A DNA stretch of 64,000 bases, from positions 27,147-91,146 of the forward strand of contig NZ_JARHZJ010000015.1 of NCBI RefSeq assembly GCF_029258205.1, given 5' to 3'. This DNA is from Clostridium sp. (GTDB lineage Bacteria > Bacillota > Clostridia > Clostridiales > Clostridiaceae). Made by a program: the position numbers and the translations under genes. The notes under the pieces are model-generated. The model saw only the letters and a list, made by a program, of their open reading frames with translations. It was not told the origin of the DNA and searched no databases. The stretch's first letter is position 1; every line of letters begins with the position of its first letter. Of the stretch, positions 29,169-39,882 are shown piece after piece.

Positions 29169-30623
29169 TTGTTTGGACTTTCACCAATGTATTTTGGAGT
29201 TTATTTCTTTGTTATAGTTTTTATTATATTAGGAGTAACTTTATTTCTAAAAAAGAAGCTAGTAGGTAAAGATAGAGAATTTTATAAGGTATTATTAGTT
29301 TTATGTATTCCAATAATAATTCAAAACTTTATATCAACTTCTGTAAATGTAATTGACACAGTTATGATAAGTAGTTTAGGTGAAGAATCAATAGCAGCTG
29401 TTGGAGTGGCTAATCAGGTATTTTTCTTATTTAACATGGGATTAATAGGTTTAACAGGAGCTACAGGGCTTTTTATATCTCAATTTTATGGGAGTAATGA
29501 TAGAAAAAGTATAAAGAAAGTTATGGGACTAAGTACTATTTTATGTGTAGGATTTAGTTTTATATTCTTTGTTTTAGCATTTTTCTTTCCAGAGCTTATA
29601 ATAGGAATTTTTTCTACTGACTCAAAAGTTGTTGAACTTTGTAAAAATTATTTAGTTATTATAGCTATTTCATATCCTTTAACAGCTTTGAGCATGGTAA
29701 TAAGTACAGGGGCTAGGGCTGTGAGAAATCCTAAGTTAGGTATGTTTTGTAGTGGAGCTTCTCTTATTATAAATATTATATTTAATTATTGCTTAATATT
29801 TGGAATAGGTATATTTCCAGAGTTAGGTGTTAAAGGAGCATCTATCTCTACAGTATTTGCAAGAATAATAGAATGTTTATTATTAGTTGGATATGTTATT
29901 TTAAAAGATAAAGATTATATAATTAAGTTTAATATAAATGATATTAAAGGAATAAATAAAGACTTTTTCAAAGTATATATGTCTAAGGGAATGCCTATAT
30001 TTATAAATGACTTTGCTTGGGCCATTGGATCAGTTTCATACTCTGTAGCTTATGCAATGGTTGGGACATCAGCAATAGCAGCAAGTCAGATTGCGACTAG
30101 TACAGCTAATCTATTTATAATGTTAGCTATGTGTATAGCTACTGGAGCAGCTATTATGCTTGGAAATGAGCTTGGTGCAGATAATACTGATAGAGCTATA
30201 GGCTATGCTAATAAGTTTTCTAAGATAGTCTTTATTGTGGGAAGTATTTTAGGAGGAATGTTAATATTAAGTATTCCAATATTATTAAAAATTTATAGTA
30301 CATCTTCAACTATGGCTGGAGATTTAAGTAAAATTTTTGTGATAATGGGACTTCTAATGGGTCTAAAATCATTTAATATTCTGGTGATTGTAGGAATATT
30401 AAGAAGTGGGGGAGATACAAAGTATGCCTTTGCACTAGAGTTTGGGTGTATGTGGCTTGTATCAATACCATTAACATTCTTTGGCGCAATAAATGAATTC
30501 CCAATATATATGTTAGTATTATTTACTTATTCAGAAGAAATAGTTAAAGCCATCTTTGGATTGCCTAGAGTTTTATCAAAGGTTTGGGTAGTTAATTTAA
30601 CTAAAGATATAGAAATAAGTTGA
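29169..30623 (+). CDS. MATE-family multidrug efflux transporter
   Basis: 484 residues, 12 core helices plus one extra N-terminal helix (about 8-28) before the usual MATE start. Diagnostic segments are VLCIPIIIQNFISTSVNVIDTVMISSLGEESIAAVGVANQ, GATGLFISQFYG, NIIFNYCLIFG and PELGVKGASISTVFAR. Exports cationic drugs or metabolites with Na+ or H+. Start TTG at 29169 has AGGGGGAGA six bases before it. A terminator follows. Confidence 0.92.
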   Translation: MFGLSPMYFGVYFFVIVFIILGVTLFLKKKLVGKDREFYKVLLVLCIPIIIQNFISTSVNVIDTVMISSLGEESIAAVGVANQVFFLFNMGLIGLTGATGLFISQFYGSNDRKSIKKVMGLSTILCVGFSFIFFVLAFFFPELIIGIFSTDSKVVELCKNYLVIIAISYPLTALSMVISTGARAVRNPKLGMFCSGASLIINIIFNYCLIFGIGIFPELGVKGASISTVFARIIECLLLVGYVILKDKDYIIKFNINDIKGINKDFFKVYMSKGMPIFINDFAWAIGSVSYSVAYAMVGTSAIAASQIATSTANLFIMLAMCIATGAAIMLGNELGADNTDRAIGYANKFSKIVFIVGSILGGMLILSIPILLKIYSTSSTMAGDLSKIFVIMGLLMGLKSFNILVIVGILRSGGDTKYAFALEFGCMWLVSIPLTFFGAINEFPIYMLVLFTYSEEIVKAIFGLPRVLSKVWVVNLTKDIEIS

Positions 30624-30666
30624 TAATAATATTTTAAAATAGAAAGTATATTAATTTATTTAAGTG

Positions 30667-30703
30667 GGTTACATTCATATTAAGTGAGTGTAGCCTTTTT
30701 TTA
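30667..30703 (+). terminator. Terminator after the MATE gene
   Basis: An 11-bp stem (GGTTACATTCA with TGAGTGTAGCC) closes a 7-nt loop and is followed by a T run. Confidence 0.85.
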
Positions 30704-31401
30704 TATTTTTATTATTCATTGCTAAAAGATAACTAGCAAGTTTATTTTCAAGTTGATGGTAATAGCTAGGGAACTTGTTATAGAGCATTTTGCAAGTTTG
30801 TTTTAAAGGTTTTTAGTTATGTCATAAGAAGATTAAGATCTTTAAAGGCTATTAAATTTAAAGCTTTTATGGGAATAGTTATACAAAGGCTAGATTTTAA
30901 TGCTTTAACATTATATTTTGATCTTATTTTAGATATTACTTCTAAATCACCTATTAATTGAATAGGTTCATATTATAAAAAACAAATTGACATATAAATA
31001 AGAGAGAATTAAAATATTATTATACGAACTTATGTTTGGTTTTGAAGAGGGCGATAAGGGTTAGAATATAGTGAAATTACTTAAATAATTTTGAGTGGAA
31101 AATTAAGTAGACTTTTTAGATAATACATTAATTTCAGAGGCATAATAATATTTGAAGTTATTTAGATTTACGTAATGTTATTACTATAAACTAAACATTT
31201 ATAAGTAGTACAGTAATCAAAAAGTAAGATAGATATTAAAGAGAATATACAAAACTTTTAAGGAAATATAAAATTTAAAAATAAAATAGAAGGGAGAAGC
31301 TACTAGTCAAAATATTCAAAAGTAAGTAGTGAAAGCAGAAAATCTTCATGGAAGATTAGTTAATACAACAACTGATTATATAGAGAAGGAATTTTTTTAA
31401 T
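30704..31401 (+). other. 700-nt gap upstream of uvrA
   Basis: No gene can be supported: all frames are broken by stops. It looks like decayed coding DNA (short open pieces such as around 30760-30800 and 31020-31070) but no family is recognisable. It contains the only good promoter-like pair before uvrA (30987-31015). Confidence 0.5.
30987..31015 (+). promoter_or_regulatory. Probable sigma-A promoter for uvrA
   Basis: TTGACA (30987-30992), 17 nt, TAAAAT (31010-31015). It would give a leader of about 420 nt before uvrA. No LexA box of the GAACN4GTTC or CGAACN4GTTCG type was noticed around it. Confidence 0.5.
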
Positions 31402-31443
31402 ATGAATATCTTTGACCAGAGTTTTAGTAGCAGAGTTTTATGA
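31402..31443 (+). CDS. 13-residue leader peptide overlapping uvrA start
   Basis: GAGAAGGA lies before ATG 31402; the frame [13 protein letters not shown] ends at TGA 31441-31443, which overlaps the uvrA ATG (31440) as ATGA. uvrA itself lacks a good ribosome site, so translation may depend on termination of this mini-cistron. Small size means it could be chance. Confidence 0.4.
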   Translation: MNIFDQSFSSRVL

Positions 31444-34259
31444 AGGATAAGATAATAGTAAAAGGAGCAAAAGTACATAATTTAAAAAATGTAAGCTTAG
31501 AAATTCCTAGAGATAAGCTTATTGTTTTTACAGGACTTTCAGGTTCGGGTAAAAGTTCTCTAGCTTTTGATACAATTTATGCAGAAGGACAAAGAAGATA
31601 TGTGGAATCTTTATCATCTTATGCAAGACAATTTTTAGGACAAATGGATAAACCAGATGTGGAGTCGATTGAAGGGCTTTCACCTGCTATATCTATTGAT
31701 CAAAAGACAACTTCCAGAAATCCAAGATCTACTGTAGGTACAGTAACAGAAATATATGATTATTTAAGATTGTTATATGCTAGAGTTGGAGTTCCACATT
31801 GTCCTAAGTGTGGAAAAGAAATAACTCAGCAATCTGTGGATCAAATAGTAGATCAAATTATGGAATTGCCAGATAGAAGTAAAATAATGATCTTAGCTCC
31901 AATAATAAGAGGAAGAAAAGGAACTCATGAAAAAGTTCTTGAAAATATAAAGAAGCAGGGTTTTGTTAGAGCTAGAATAGATGGAGAAATTTATGATTTA
32001 ACAGAAGATGAAGTAAAACTTGAAAAGAATATAAAGCATAATATAGAAGCTGTAGTTGATAGAATAATTGTTAAAGATGGAATTGAAGGAAGATTAACAG
32101 ATTCTATAGAAACATCTCTTAAAATGGCTGAAGGATTAGTTTTAGTGAATATAATAGGGGAAGAAGACAGGCTTTATAGCGAGCATTTTGCTTGTGCTGA
32201 TTGTGGTATAAGTATAGATGAACTTGCTCCAAGAATGTTCTCATTTAACTCACCTTTTGGAAAATGTGAAAGATGTGATGGATTAGGAACTTTAATGGAA
32301 ATTGATGAGAATTTAGTTGTTCCTAATAAGGATTTAAGCATAAGAGGAGGAGCTATTTCTACTTGGGGAGACTCAAGGATGAAGGAAGAATCTTGGACTT
32401 ATTGTGTTCTTAAAGCTTTAATGGAAAAGTACAACTTTGATTTAGATACTCCATATAAAGATTTACCTAAAAAGGTTCAAGAGGTTTTAATGTATGGAGA
32501 ACCAGAAAAATTAAAGGTTACATATACTAAAGAAAATGTAACAGCTGTTTATAATCATTCCTTTGAAGGAGAAATAAACAGTTTAAGAAGAAGATATATG
32601 GAAACTAACTCAGATTCAATGAAGGCTGAAATAGAAAAATATATGAGTGATAATCCATGTCCTAAATGTAAGGGAGCAAGGCTTAAACCAGAGGCTTTAG
32701 CTGTTACTGTAGGAGGAAAAAATATATTTGAATTTACAAAAATGGCTATAAGAGAAGAGTTAGATTTTATAAACTCAATAAATTTCTCAGAAAAAGATAA
32801 GATAATAAGCAGTCAAATCATAAAAGAAATTCAATCTAGATTAAGTTTCTTAATAAATGTTGGTTTAGATTATTTAGATTTAGCTAGAAAAGCAGGAACT
32901 TTATCAGGTGGAGAAGCTCAAAGAATAAGACTAGCTACTCAAATAGGTTCTCAACTTATGGGAGTATTATACATTTTGGATGAACCTTCAATAGGTCTAC
33001 ATCAAAGAGATAATGATAGACTTATATCTACATTAAAGCAGCTTAGGGATGTGGGAAATACCCTTATAGTAGTAGAGCATGATGAAGATACTATGAGAGA
33101 AGCAGATTATATAGTTGATATAGGCCCAGGTGCAGGAGAACATGGTGGAGAAATAGTTGCCGCTGGAACTTTAGATGAAATAATGTCAAATAAAAATTCA
33201 TTAACAGGGCAATATTTAACTGGGTCTAAAAAGGTTGAGATTCCAGAGGAAAGAAGAAAAGGCAATGGAAATTTCATAACAGTTAAGGGTGCTAAGGAAA
33301 ATAACTTAAAAAATGTTACTGCTAAATTCCCTTTAGGAACTCTAACCATGGTTACTGGAGTTTCAGGATCAGGAAAGAGTACTTTAGTTAATGAAATTCT
33401 TTATAAAGGATTAAATAAAATAGTAAATAAAGCTAAGGATTTACCAGGTAAATTTAAAGAGATAACAGGATATGAAAATATTGATAAGATTATTGACATA
33501 GATCAAAGTCCTATAGGAAGAACTCCAAGAAGTAACCCAGCTACATATACTGGAACCTTTGATATAATAAGAGAGCTGTTTTCACAAACTCAAGAAGCTA
33601 AAATGAGAGGATATAAACCAGGAAGATTTTCTTTCAATGTAAAGGGAGGAAGATGTGAGGCTTGTAGTGGAGATGGAATAATAAAGATAGAAATGCAGTT
33701 TTTATCTGATGTTTATGTTCCATGTGAAGTTTGTAAGGGAAAAAGATATAATAGAGAGACTTTAGAAGTTAAGTATAAAGGAAAAAATATATCTGATGTG
33801 TTAAATATGACTGTTGAGGAAGCTTTAGAATTCTTTGAAAATATTCCAAGAATAAAAAATAAGCTACAAACCTTAATGGATGTTGGTTTAGGATATATAA
33901 GATTAGGTCAACCTTCAACTCAATTATCAGGTGGAGAGGCTCAAAGAATTAAATTAGCATATGAATTATCTAAGAGAAGCACAGGAAAAACATTATATAT
34001 ATTAGATGAACCTACAACAGGTCTTCATATACATGATGTAAATAGACTTGTAAAAATACTTCAAAGATTAGTTGATGGAGGAAATACAGTAATAGTAATA
34101 GAGCATAATTTAGACATGATTAAATGTGCAGATTATATAGTTGACTTAGGGCCAGAAGGTGGAGATAAAGGTGGAACTATTGTTGCTACAGGAACTCCTG
34201 AAAAAATAGCTGGAGTTGAAGAATCATATACAGGTAAATATTTAAAGAAATATCTTTAA
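31440..34259 (+). CDS. uvrA: UvrABC system protein A
   Basis: 939 residues, normal length. Damage-sensing ABC ATPase dimer of nucleotide excision repair. Two ABC modules: Walker [10 protein letters not shown] (32-40) and GVSGSGKST (about 640); signature LSGGEAQRI twice; Walker [12 protein letters not shown] and [11 protein letters not shown]. Zinc modules are at CPKCGKE, at CADCG...CERCDG, at CPKCKG and at the C-terminal CEACSGDG...CEVCKG. The start ATG at 31440 fits the family N-terminus ([14 protein letters not shown]) but has a poor ribosome site; see the overlapping leader peptide. Followed by a strong terminator, so not in an operon with uvrB or uvrC. Confidence 0.97.
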   Translation: MKDKIIVKGAKVHNLKNVSLEIPRDKLIVFTGLSGSGKSSLAFDTIYAEGQRRYVESLSSYARQFLGQMDKPDVESIEGLSPAISIDQKTTSRNPRSTVGTVTEIYDYLRLLYARVGVPHCPKCGKEITQQSVDQIVDQIMELPDRSKIMILAPIIRGRKGTHEKVLENIKKQGFVRARIDGEIYDLTEDEVKLEKNIKHNIEAVVDRIIVKDGIEGRLTDSIETSLKMAEGLVLVNIIGEEDRLYSEHFACADCGISIDELAPRMFSFNSPFGKCERCDGLGTLMEIDENLVVPNKDLSIRGGAISTWGDSRMKEESWTYCVLKALMEKYNFDLDTPYKDLPKKVQEVLMYGEPEKLKVTYTKENVTAVYNHSFEGEINSLRRRYMETNSDSMKAEIEKYMSDNPCPKCKGARLKPEALAVTVGGKNIFEFTKMAIREELDFINSINFSEKDKIISSQIIKEIQSRLSFLINVGLDYLDLARKAGTLSGGEAQRIRLATQIGSQLMGVLYILDEPSIGLHQRDNDRLISTLKQLRDVGNTLIVVEHDEDTMREADYIVDIGPGAGEHGGEIVAAGTLDEIMSNKNSLTGQYLTGSKKVEIPEERRKGNGNFITVKGAKENNLKNVTAKFPLGTLTMVTGVSGSGKSTLVNEILYKGLNKIVNKAKDLPGKFKEITGYENIDKIIDIDQSPIGRTPRSNPATYTGTFDIIRELFSQTQEAKMRGYKPGRFSFNVKGGRCEACSGDGIIKIEMQFLSDVYVPCEVCKGKRYNRETLEVKYKGKNISDVLNMTVEEALEFFENIPRIKNKLQTLMDVGLGYIRLGQPSTQLSGGEAQRIKLAYELSKRSTGKTLYILDEPTTGLHIHDVNRLVKILQRLVDGGNTVIVIEHNLDMIKCADYIVDLGPEGGDKGGTIVATGTPEKIAGVEESYTGKYLKKYL

Positions 34260-34574
34260 TAAAGGAATATAATTTTAAGAAGTAAATATATTATTTAAGA
34301 ATAGATTATTTTAAATAGCTATCAGAATTTATGGCTATAAATTCTGATAGCTATATTTTATTCACAGATATTAGATTAAGTTAAAGATTATAAAATTAAA
34401 ATGATTTTAGGAAAATATAAATTAAAATATAAATATCATAATTTACGCTTTTTTAGATGATATAATAGTTAAGAGTTTTAATTATGATTATGAAATTGTA
34501 ATCTTTTATTGTATAATCAAGTTATTAAATAAAGTAAAATATAAAATAAATATAAAATATGTAGAGGTGAAGTG
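34260..34574 (+). terminator. Terminator of uvrA and leader of the FHA-rodA-pbpA operon
   Basis: A perfect 18-bp stem (34315-34332 with 34337-34354, loop GGCT) followed by ATTTTATT ends uvrA. The remaining A/T-rich stretch must hold the promoter of the next operon; the TATAATAG at about 34459 is a possible -10 box. Nothing else seen. Confidence 0.75.
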
Positions 34575-35009
34575 ATGTTTTCGAAACTAATGACATGGGT
34601 TTTTGGAATAATATTTATAGTAATACTGTATTCCATAATTTATTATGCATTAAAGATAATGTATAAAGATGTTAAAGGCGGGAAAAAGAAGAAAGCCCCT
34701 GGAAAGAAAGCACATGGATTAGAAGTTTTAAAGACAATCTCTAATGGAACTTTAGGCATTGGCTCGGTTATACCAGTGACGAGCACTATATCCATTGGAA
34801 GAAGAGAAGATAATTCAATTGTGCTAAATGATCAGTTTGTATCATCATATCATGCTAAAATTTATGTTAAAAACAATGATTTTTATTTAGAAGATTTAGC
34901 AAGTACAAATGGTACATTTATAAATGACTCAAAAGTAGAGGGAAGAGTAAGATTAAAAGTAAATGATCAAATAAGAATGGGAAGCACCGTATTTAAGGTT
35001 ATAGGATAG
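34575..35009 (+). CDS. Membrane-anchored FHA-domain protein
   Basis: 144 residues from the ATG at 34575 (GAGGTGA upstream); an in-frame GTG at 34572 is too close to that site. One N-terminal helix (about 8-28), a Lys-rich linker, then a complete FHA domain (about 70-144) with phosphothreonine-binding residues: ISIGRREDNSIVL, SSYHAKIY and the STNGTFIND turn. FHA domains read phosphothreonine on partner proteins. It starts the FHA-SEDS-PBP operon (13 nt to the next gene), so it probably couples Ser/Thr kinase signalling to wall synthesis. Confidence 0.9.
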   Translation: MFSKLMTWVFGIIFIVILYSIIYYALKIMYKDVKGGKKKKAPGKKAHGLEVLKTISNGTLGIGSVIPVTSTISIGRREDNSIVLNDQFVSSYHAKIYVKNNDFYLEDLASTNGTFINDSKVEGRVRLKVNDQIRMGSTVFKVIG

Positions 35010-35022
35010 AAGAGGTGATAAT

Positions 35023-36252
35023 ATGAATACTACTTTAAAGTATGAAAAAAGGATGTTGCTATTAGTCTATCTTTTATGCTTAGCCTTATTTACAAATATA
35101 GCTGTTAAGCAGACACCCATAGACAAAATGGCTTTTATAATAGCAGGTATATTAATAATTATTATTGGATTTTCACATTTTATAATAAGAAAATTCTATC
35201 CAGATGGAGATAAGTATATGCTTATCTTCGCATCGGTTTTAGCTGTAGTTGGAATAGCGATTCTTTATAGATTAGATCCTAAATTAGCAATTAAGCAATT
35301 AGTTTGGTTTAGTTTAGGAATAGCCCTTTATATGGGAATTGTAATAGTTATGCCAGATTTAAAAAGTTTTGCAAAATATAAATATATTTATATGGGTGGT
35401 ACTTTAATTTTTATGGCTATGGCTATGGTTATAGGTAAAACAGTAAATGGTGCAAAAAACTGGGTCTTCATAGGTGGCTTTGGTTTTCAGCCTTCTGAAA
35501 TAGGTAAAATATTTTTAATACTTTATCTAGCATCCGCTTTGATGAATTATGAAAAAAAGAATAATATAAAAGATGAATTTAAACAGCTTTTAGAGCCTGC
35601 ATTAGTTGTAATGTATTCTTTAGGGTTTATGGTTTTACAAAAAGACTTAGGATCAGCTTTAATGTTCTTCTTTGTATCTATAACTATGCTTTATATAGCT
35701 ACTTGTAATTGGAAGTATGTTGCTACTGGATTAGCATTATTTTCATTAGGTGGAACAGTAAGTTATTTCTTGTTTAGCCATGTTAAAAAAAGAGTAATGA
35801 TTTGGAAAGATGTTTGGAAATATGCTAATAATGAAAGTTATCAGATAGTTCAAGGATTTTATGCAATGTCTTTAGGGGGTATGTTTGGAGTTGGACTTTA
35901 TAATGGTTATCCTAAATTAGTACCATTTAGATCTACTGACTTCATATTTACATTAATAGCGCAAGAGTTAGGTCTTGTCTTTGGCATAGGATTACTATTA
36001 TTATATTTCTTATTATTCTATAGAGGAATAAGAGCGGCATTAAATACAGATGATCCATTTTCACAATTAAATGCTGTTGGATTTAGTACACTTATAGTTG
36101 CTCAAGTTTTAGTAATTATAGGAGGAGTATTCGCAGTAATACCATTAACAGGTATAACACTACCTTTAGTTAGTTATGGTGGAACATCTATGCTTACAGT
36201 GTTCATCGCCTTAGGAATACTTCAGAAAATTTCAGAGGAGGGACTAAGATAG
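35023..36252 (+). CDS. SEDS-family peptidoglycan glycosyltransferase (FtsW/RodA/SpoVE)
   Basis: 409 residues, about ten helices. It polymerises lipid II into glycan strands with a partner class B PBP. Conserved landmarks: GKTVNGAKNWVFIGGFGFQPSEIGK, the catalytic-type Asp context QKDLGSALMFF, FYAMSLGGMFGVGLYNG, RSTDFIFTLIAQELGLVFG and PLTGITLPLVSYGGTSML. AGAGGTGATA precedes the ATG; the PBP starts directly at its stop codon. Whether it serves division, elongation or sporulation cannot be read from sequence. Confidence 0.93.
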   Translation: MNTTLKYEKRMLLLVYLLCLALFTNIAVKQTPIDKMAFIIAGILIIIIGFSHFIIRKFYPDGDKYMLIFASVLAVVGIAILYRLDPKLAIKQLVWFSLGIALYMGIVIVMPDLKSFAKYKYIYMGGTLIFMAMAMVIGKTVNGAKNWVFIGGFGFQPSEIGKIFLILYLASALMNYEKKNNIKDEFKQLLEPALVVMYSLGFMVLQKDLGSALMFFFVSITMLYIATCNWKYVATGLALFSLGGTVSYFLFSHVKKRVMIWKDVWKYANNESYQIVQGFYAMSLGGMFGVGLYNGYPKLVPFRSTDFIFTLIAQELGLVFGIGLLLLYFLLFYRGIRAALNTDDPFSQLNAVGFSTLIVAQVLVIIGGVFAVIPLTGITLPLVSYGGTSMLTVFIALGILQKISEEGLR

Positions 36253-37716
36253 ATGGCAAGGAAAAAAGATTTATCAGGAAGTATAAAAAAAGTTATGTTC
36301 GTCTATTTAGTGCTATTAGTAGGACTTATAAGCTATATAACTTACTTCCAATTAATAAAAGTGCCAAAGATTGCTAATATGGATAGTAACTCTGCTGTTA
36401 TGGCTGCTCAGAATGAGGTCATAAGAGGAGAAATAAAAGATAGAGATGGAAATGTTCTAGCTAAAAGTACTAAAAGTGGTGATTTGACTCAAAAAAGAGA
36501 ATATCCTTATGGAGAAATATATTCTCATCCAATTGGATATGCTAGTGGAATATATGGAAACGCAGGATTAGAAGGAGCATATTCAAAAGAGTTAACTACT
36601 TATGAGAATGTATCATTAAAAGCTTTCTTAAAATCATTTAACTTCAAAAAAGATTTTAAGGAAAGAAATGAAAGTGACAAAAAAGTAGGAAATAGTATTG
36701 TAACAACTTTAGACACCAGCTTACAGAAGGCAGCTTATGCTGCCTTAGGAGCTAATAGAGGATCAGTAGTTGCATTAGATCCTAAGACGGGGGCTGTTTT
36801 AGCTAGTGTTTCAAAACCAGGATTTAATCCTAACAATATGAAAGAAACATATGAAATTGCTAATAATCCTAATGGGAATTCTAAAGATGCTATATTAGTA
36901 GATAGAGCTTTAAATGGACAATATCCTCCAGGATCAACATTTAAGGTAGTAACTTTAACATCTGCTTTAGAAAATCTTTCAGGTGTAACTCAAAGAACCT
37001 TCAATGATAATGGTTCTATAAATGTTGGTACAAAAGATTTACCAAATGAGAATGGAACTGCATATGGAAATATAAGTTTAAGAAAAGCTTTATCAGTTTC
37101 AAGTAACGTAGTTTTTGGAGGAATTCTTGGAGAAGAGCTTGGAAATAAAAACTTAAGAGAAACAGCAGAAAAGTATGGCTTTAATAAAGAATTATATTTA
37201 GGAAATCTTAAAGCTTATTCTGGAAGTTTTCCAAATAGAAAAACAGCTGATAAAGGGCTTATAGCTTATGATGCTATAGGCCAAGGAGATGTTTTAGCTA
37301 GTCCACTTGAGATGGCAATGGTTGCAGCAACAGTGGCTAATAATGGAGTTAGAATGGAACCTTATATAGTTAGTAAAGTTGTTGATAAAGATGGAGATAC
37401 TGTAAAAGAGTTTAGCTCAACTAAAAAAGATACGGTTATGAGTAAAGAACAAGCTCAAATAATAAATGAATATATGCAAGGTGTTACAAAAGATAGAATA
37501 AATAATAACTGGGGATATTTTAAAGGAATGAATGTAGCAGCTAAAACTGGTACAGCGCAGGTTCCAGATGGAAATTCTCATGCATGGTTAATAGCTTTTG
37601 CACCAGCTGATGATCCTAAAATAGCTGTTGCAACAATAGTTGAAAATGGTGGTTCAGGTTCAAAGGTGGCAGCGCCTGTTACAGCTAGAGTAATGCAAGC
37701 ATATTTTAATAAATAA
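36253..37716 (+). CDS. Class B penicillin-binding protein (transpeptidase)
   Basis: 487 residues, shorter than division PBPs. One N-terminal helix (about 12-35), then a small pedestal domain with RGEIKDRDGNVLA, then the transpeptidase: SxxK in PPGSTFKV (Ser228), SxN in VSSNVVFG, and KTGT (from Lys431). No PASTA repeats. It begins at the base after the SEDS stop codon, so the two are translationally linked and very likely form one synthase pair, as in actinobacterial RodA-PbpA next to FHA genes. A hairpin follows at 37754-37790. Confidence 0.93.
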   Translation: MARKKDLSGSIKKVMFVYLVLLVGLISYITYFQLIKVPKIANMDSNSAVMAAQNEVIRGEIKDRDGNVLAKSTKSGDLTQKREYPYGEIYSHPIGYASGIYGNAGLEGAYSKELTTYENVSLKAFLKSFNFKKDFKERNESDKKVGNSIVTTLDTSLQKAAYAALGANRGSVVALDPKTGAVLASVSKPGFNPNNMKETYEIANNPNGNSKDAILVDRALNGQYPPGSTFKVVTLTSALENLSGVTQRTFNDNGSINVGTKDLPNENGTAYGNISLRKALSVSSNVVFGGILGEELGNKNLRETAEKYGFNKELYLGNLKAYSGSFPNRKTADKGLIAYDAIGQGDVLASPLEMAMVAATVANNGVRMEPYIVSKVVDKDGDTVKEFSSTKKDTVMSKEQAQIINEYMQGVTKDRINNNWGYFKGMNVAAKTGTAQVPDGNSHAWLIAFAPADDPKIAVATIVENGGSGSKVAAPVTARVMQAYFNK

Positions 37717-37753
37717 TTATAGAATATAACTAAATACTTAATAAAAAAATAAT

Positions 37754-37790
37754 CGCCCTAAAATTACTATTAAAATAGTATGTTAGGGCG
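37754..37790 (+). terminator. Terminator after the PBP gene
   Basis: CGCCCTAA pairs with TTAGGGCG; an inner TACTAT/ATAGTA stem extends it. The following run is T-rich but interrupted. Confidence 0.7.
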
Positions 37791-37871
37791 TATTAATTTA
37801 TAGTGATTTTACATAAATGTTATTTAATTTATGAAAATAAGTTTTATAATAAAAGATGCGAGGTGATAATG

Positions 37872-39734
37872 ATGTTTGATTTTCAACACCAATTGAAGAT
37901 ATTACCTGATAAACCAGGAGTTTATATAATGAAAAATTCTCTTGGAGAAGTTATTTATGTAGGAAAAGCAAAAATATTAAAAAATAGAGTAAGGCAATAT
38001 TTTCAAAACTCTAAGAATCACTCTGAAAAAGTTAGAGCTATGGTTAAGAATATAGCTGAATTTGAGTACATAGTTACTGATTCTGAAATGGAAGCATTAA
38101 TTTTAGAATGTAATCTTATTAAGAAATACAGCCCAAGATATAACATAGCCTTAAAGGATGATAAGTTTTATCCTTTTATAAAAATAACTACTAATGAGGA
38201 TTTTCCAAGGGTTTACGTTACAAGAAACTTTGCTAAGGATGGAAATAGATATTTTGGTCCATACACTAATGGGACAGCCGTTTATGAAGTTATGGGACTT
38301 ATTAAAAAATTATTTCCATTAAGAACATGTAAAAAGGCTATTTTGGAAGGTGGAGAACCTACAAGGGCATGTTTGAATTATCATATTAATCTCTGTAAGG
38401 CGCCTTGTGCTGGATATATATCTAAATCTGAGTACTGGGAAATGATAGATGAAATTATAAATATTTTAAATGGTACAGATACATCAATAATAAAAAAATT
38501 AAAATTAGAAATGGAAAAAGCTGCAGAAGGATTAGAGTTTGAAAAAGCAGCTAAAATTAGAGATAGAATTTTGGCTATAGAATTGATTAGTGAAAAGCAA
38601 AAAATGTTTACTGTAAAAGATGGCGATGAAGATTTTATAGACTTATATACTGATGAAAAAGATGGATGTGCCCAAATTTTCTTTGTTAGAGAAGGAAAAG
38701 TTACGGGTAGAGAGCACTTTATGATTGAAAATATTAGTGATGATCCAGTTAAAGAAGTAATAAGTTCATTCATAGCATCTTTTTATGGAGGAACTGCACA
38801 AATACCAAAGACTATTTATGTACCAGAGGAAATAGAAGATCAAGAGCTTATAGAAAAGTTTCTTACAGAAAAAAGAGGATCAAAGGTTTGGATAAAAGTC
38901 CCTAAGAAGGGGGATAAAAAGAATCTTTTAGATATGGTTAAAAATAATGCTAAGATAATGCTTGATCAATTTAAAGAAAAAATGATTGAGGAAAAAGAGT
39001 TAAACAAATCTGCCTTAACTGAACTAGCTGATGTTTTAGGATTGGATTCTTTGCCTTCTAGAATAGAGGCTTATGACATATCAAATATACAAGGTGTAGA
39101 TTCAGTGGGAACTATGGTAGTATTTGAAAATGGAAAAGCTAAAAATTCAGATTATAGGAGATTTAAGATAAAAAGTGTTAAAGGTCCTAATGATTATGAA
39201 AGCATGAGAGAAATATTAAGTAGAAGATTTGCACATGGATTAGAGGAAGTAAATAAAATAAAAGAGAGAAATTTAGAATACTCAAAGGGTAAGTTTTGTA
39301 TCTTTCCAGACTTGATAATGATGGATGGAGGAAAAGGGCAAGTAAATATAGCCTTAGAGGTTCTAAAGGATTTTGGTATAGAGATTCCTGTGTGTGGTCT
39401 TGTTAAAGACGATAAGCATAGAACTAGGGGTATTATATTCAACAATGAGGAAATCCTTGTTAGAAGGGGATCTGGGCTTATGAATATGATAACTAGAATT
39501 CAAGATGAGGTTCATAGATATGCAATAACATATCATAGGAGCTTAAGAGATAAAAGAACATTACATTCTATATTAGAAGATATACCTAGAATTGGTGAAA
39601 AGAGAAGGAGAAATCTTCTTATAAAGTTTGGAAGTATAGATAATATTAAAAAGGCATCTATTGAGGAATTGTTAGATACGCCAGGAATAGATAGAAAAGC
39701 AGCAGAAAGTATAAAAAAATATTTTTCAAGCTAA
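37872..39734 (+). CDS. uvrC: UvrABC system protein C
   Basis: 620 residues from the ATG at 37872, the best spaced after GAGGTG; an adjacent ATG at 37869 is possible and a much longer frame from 37803 lacks a ribosome site. Dual-incision nuclease of excision repair: GIY-YIG domain (PGVYIMKNSLGEVIYVGKAK), Cys-rich CLNYHINLCKAPC, UVR domain (about 195-230) for UvrB contact, RNase H-like 5' nuclease with AYDISNIQG and the Asp in LIMMDGGKGQ, and C-terminal HhH repeats (IPRIGEKRRRNLL). Confidence 0.96.
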   Translation: MFDFQHQLKILPDKPGVYIMKNSLGEVIYVGKAKILKNRVRQYFQNSKNHSEKVRAMVKNIAEFEYIVTDSEMEALILECNLIKKYSPRYNIALKDDKFYPFIKITTNEDFPRVYVTRNFAKDGNRYFGPYTNGTAVYEVMGLIKKLFPLRTCKKAILEGGEPTRACLNYHINLCKAPCAGYISKSEYWEMIDEIINILNGTDTSIIKKLKLEMEKAAEGLEFEKAAKIRDRILAIELISEKQKMFTVKDGDEDFIDLYTDEKDGCAQIFFVREGKVTGREHFMIENISDDPVKEVISSFIASFYGGTAQIPKTIYVPEEIEDQELIEKFLTEKRGSKVWIKVPKKGDKKNLLDMVKNNAKIMLDQFKEKMIEEKELNKSALTELADVLGLDSLPSRIEAYDISNIQGVDSVGTMVVFENGKAKNSDYRRFKIKSVKGPNDYESMREILSRRFAHGLEEVNKIKERNLEYSKGKFCIFPDLIMMDGGKGQVNIALEVLKDFGIEIPVCGLVKDDKHRTRGIIFNNEEILVRRGSGLMNMITRIQDEVHRYAITYHRSLRDKRTLHSILEDIPRIGEKRRRNLLIKFGSIDNIKKASIEELLDTPGIDRKAAESIKKYFSS

Positions 39735-39882
39735 TTTTATTAACAGAAATTGACTTAGAATAATATATATAATATTATATCATAGAAAAATAAAAAAGTT
39801 TGTACTAAATATTGAAAATATGTCAAGAATTAATTTATACTATTAAATTAGGATATTAAATTTAAAATTGAGGAGTTTGGGT

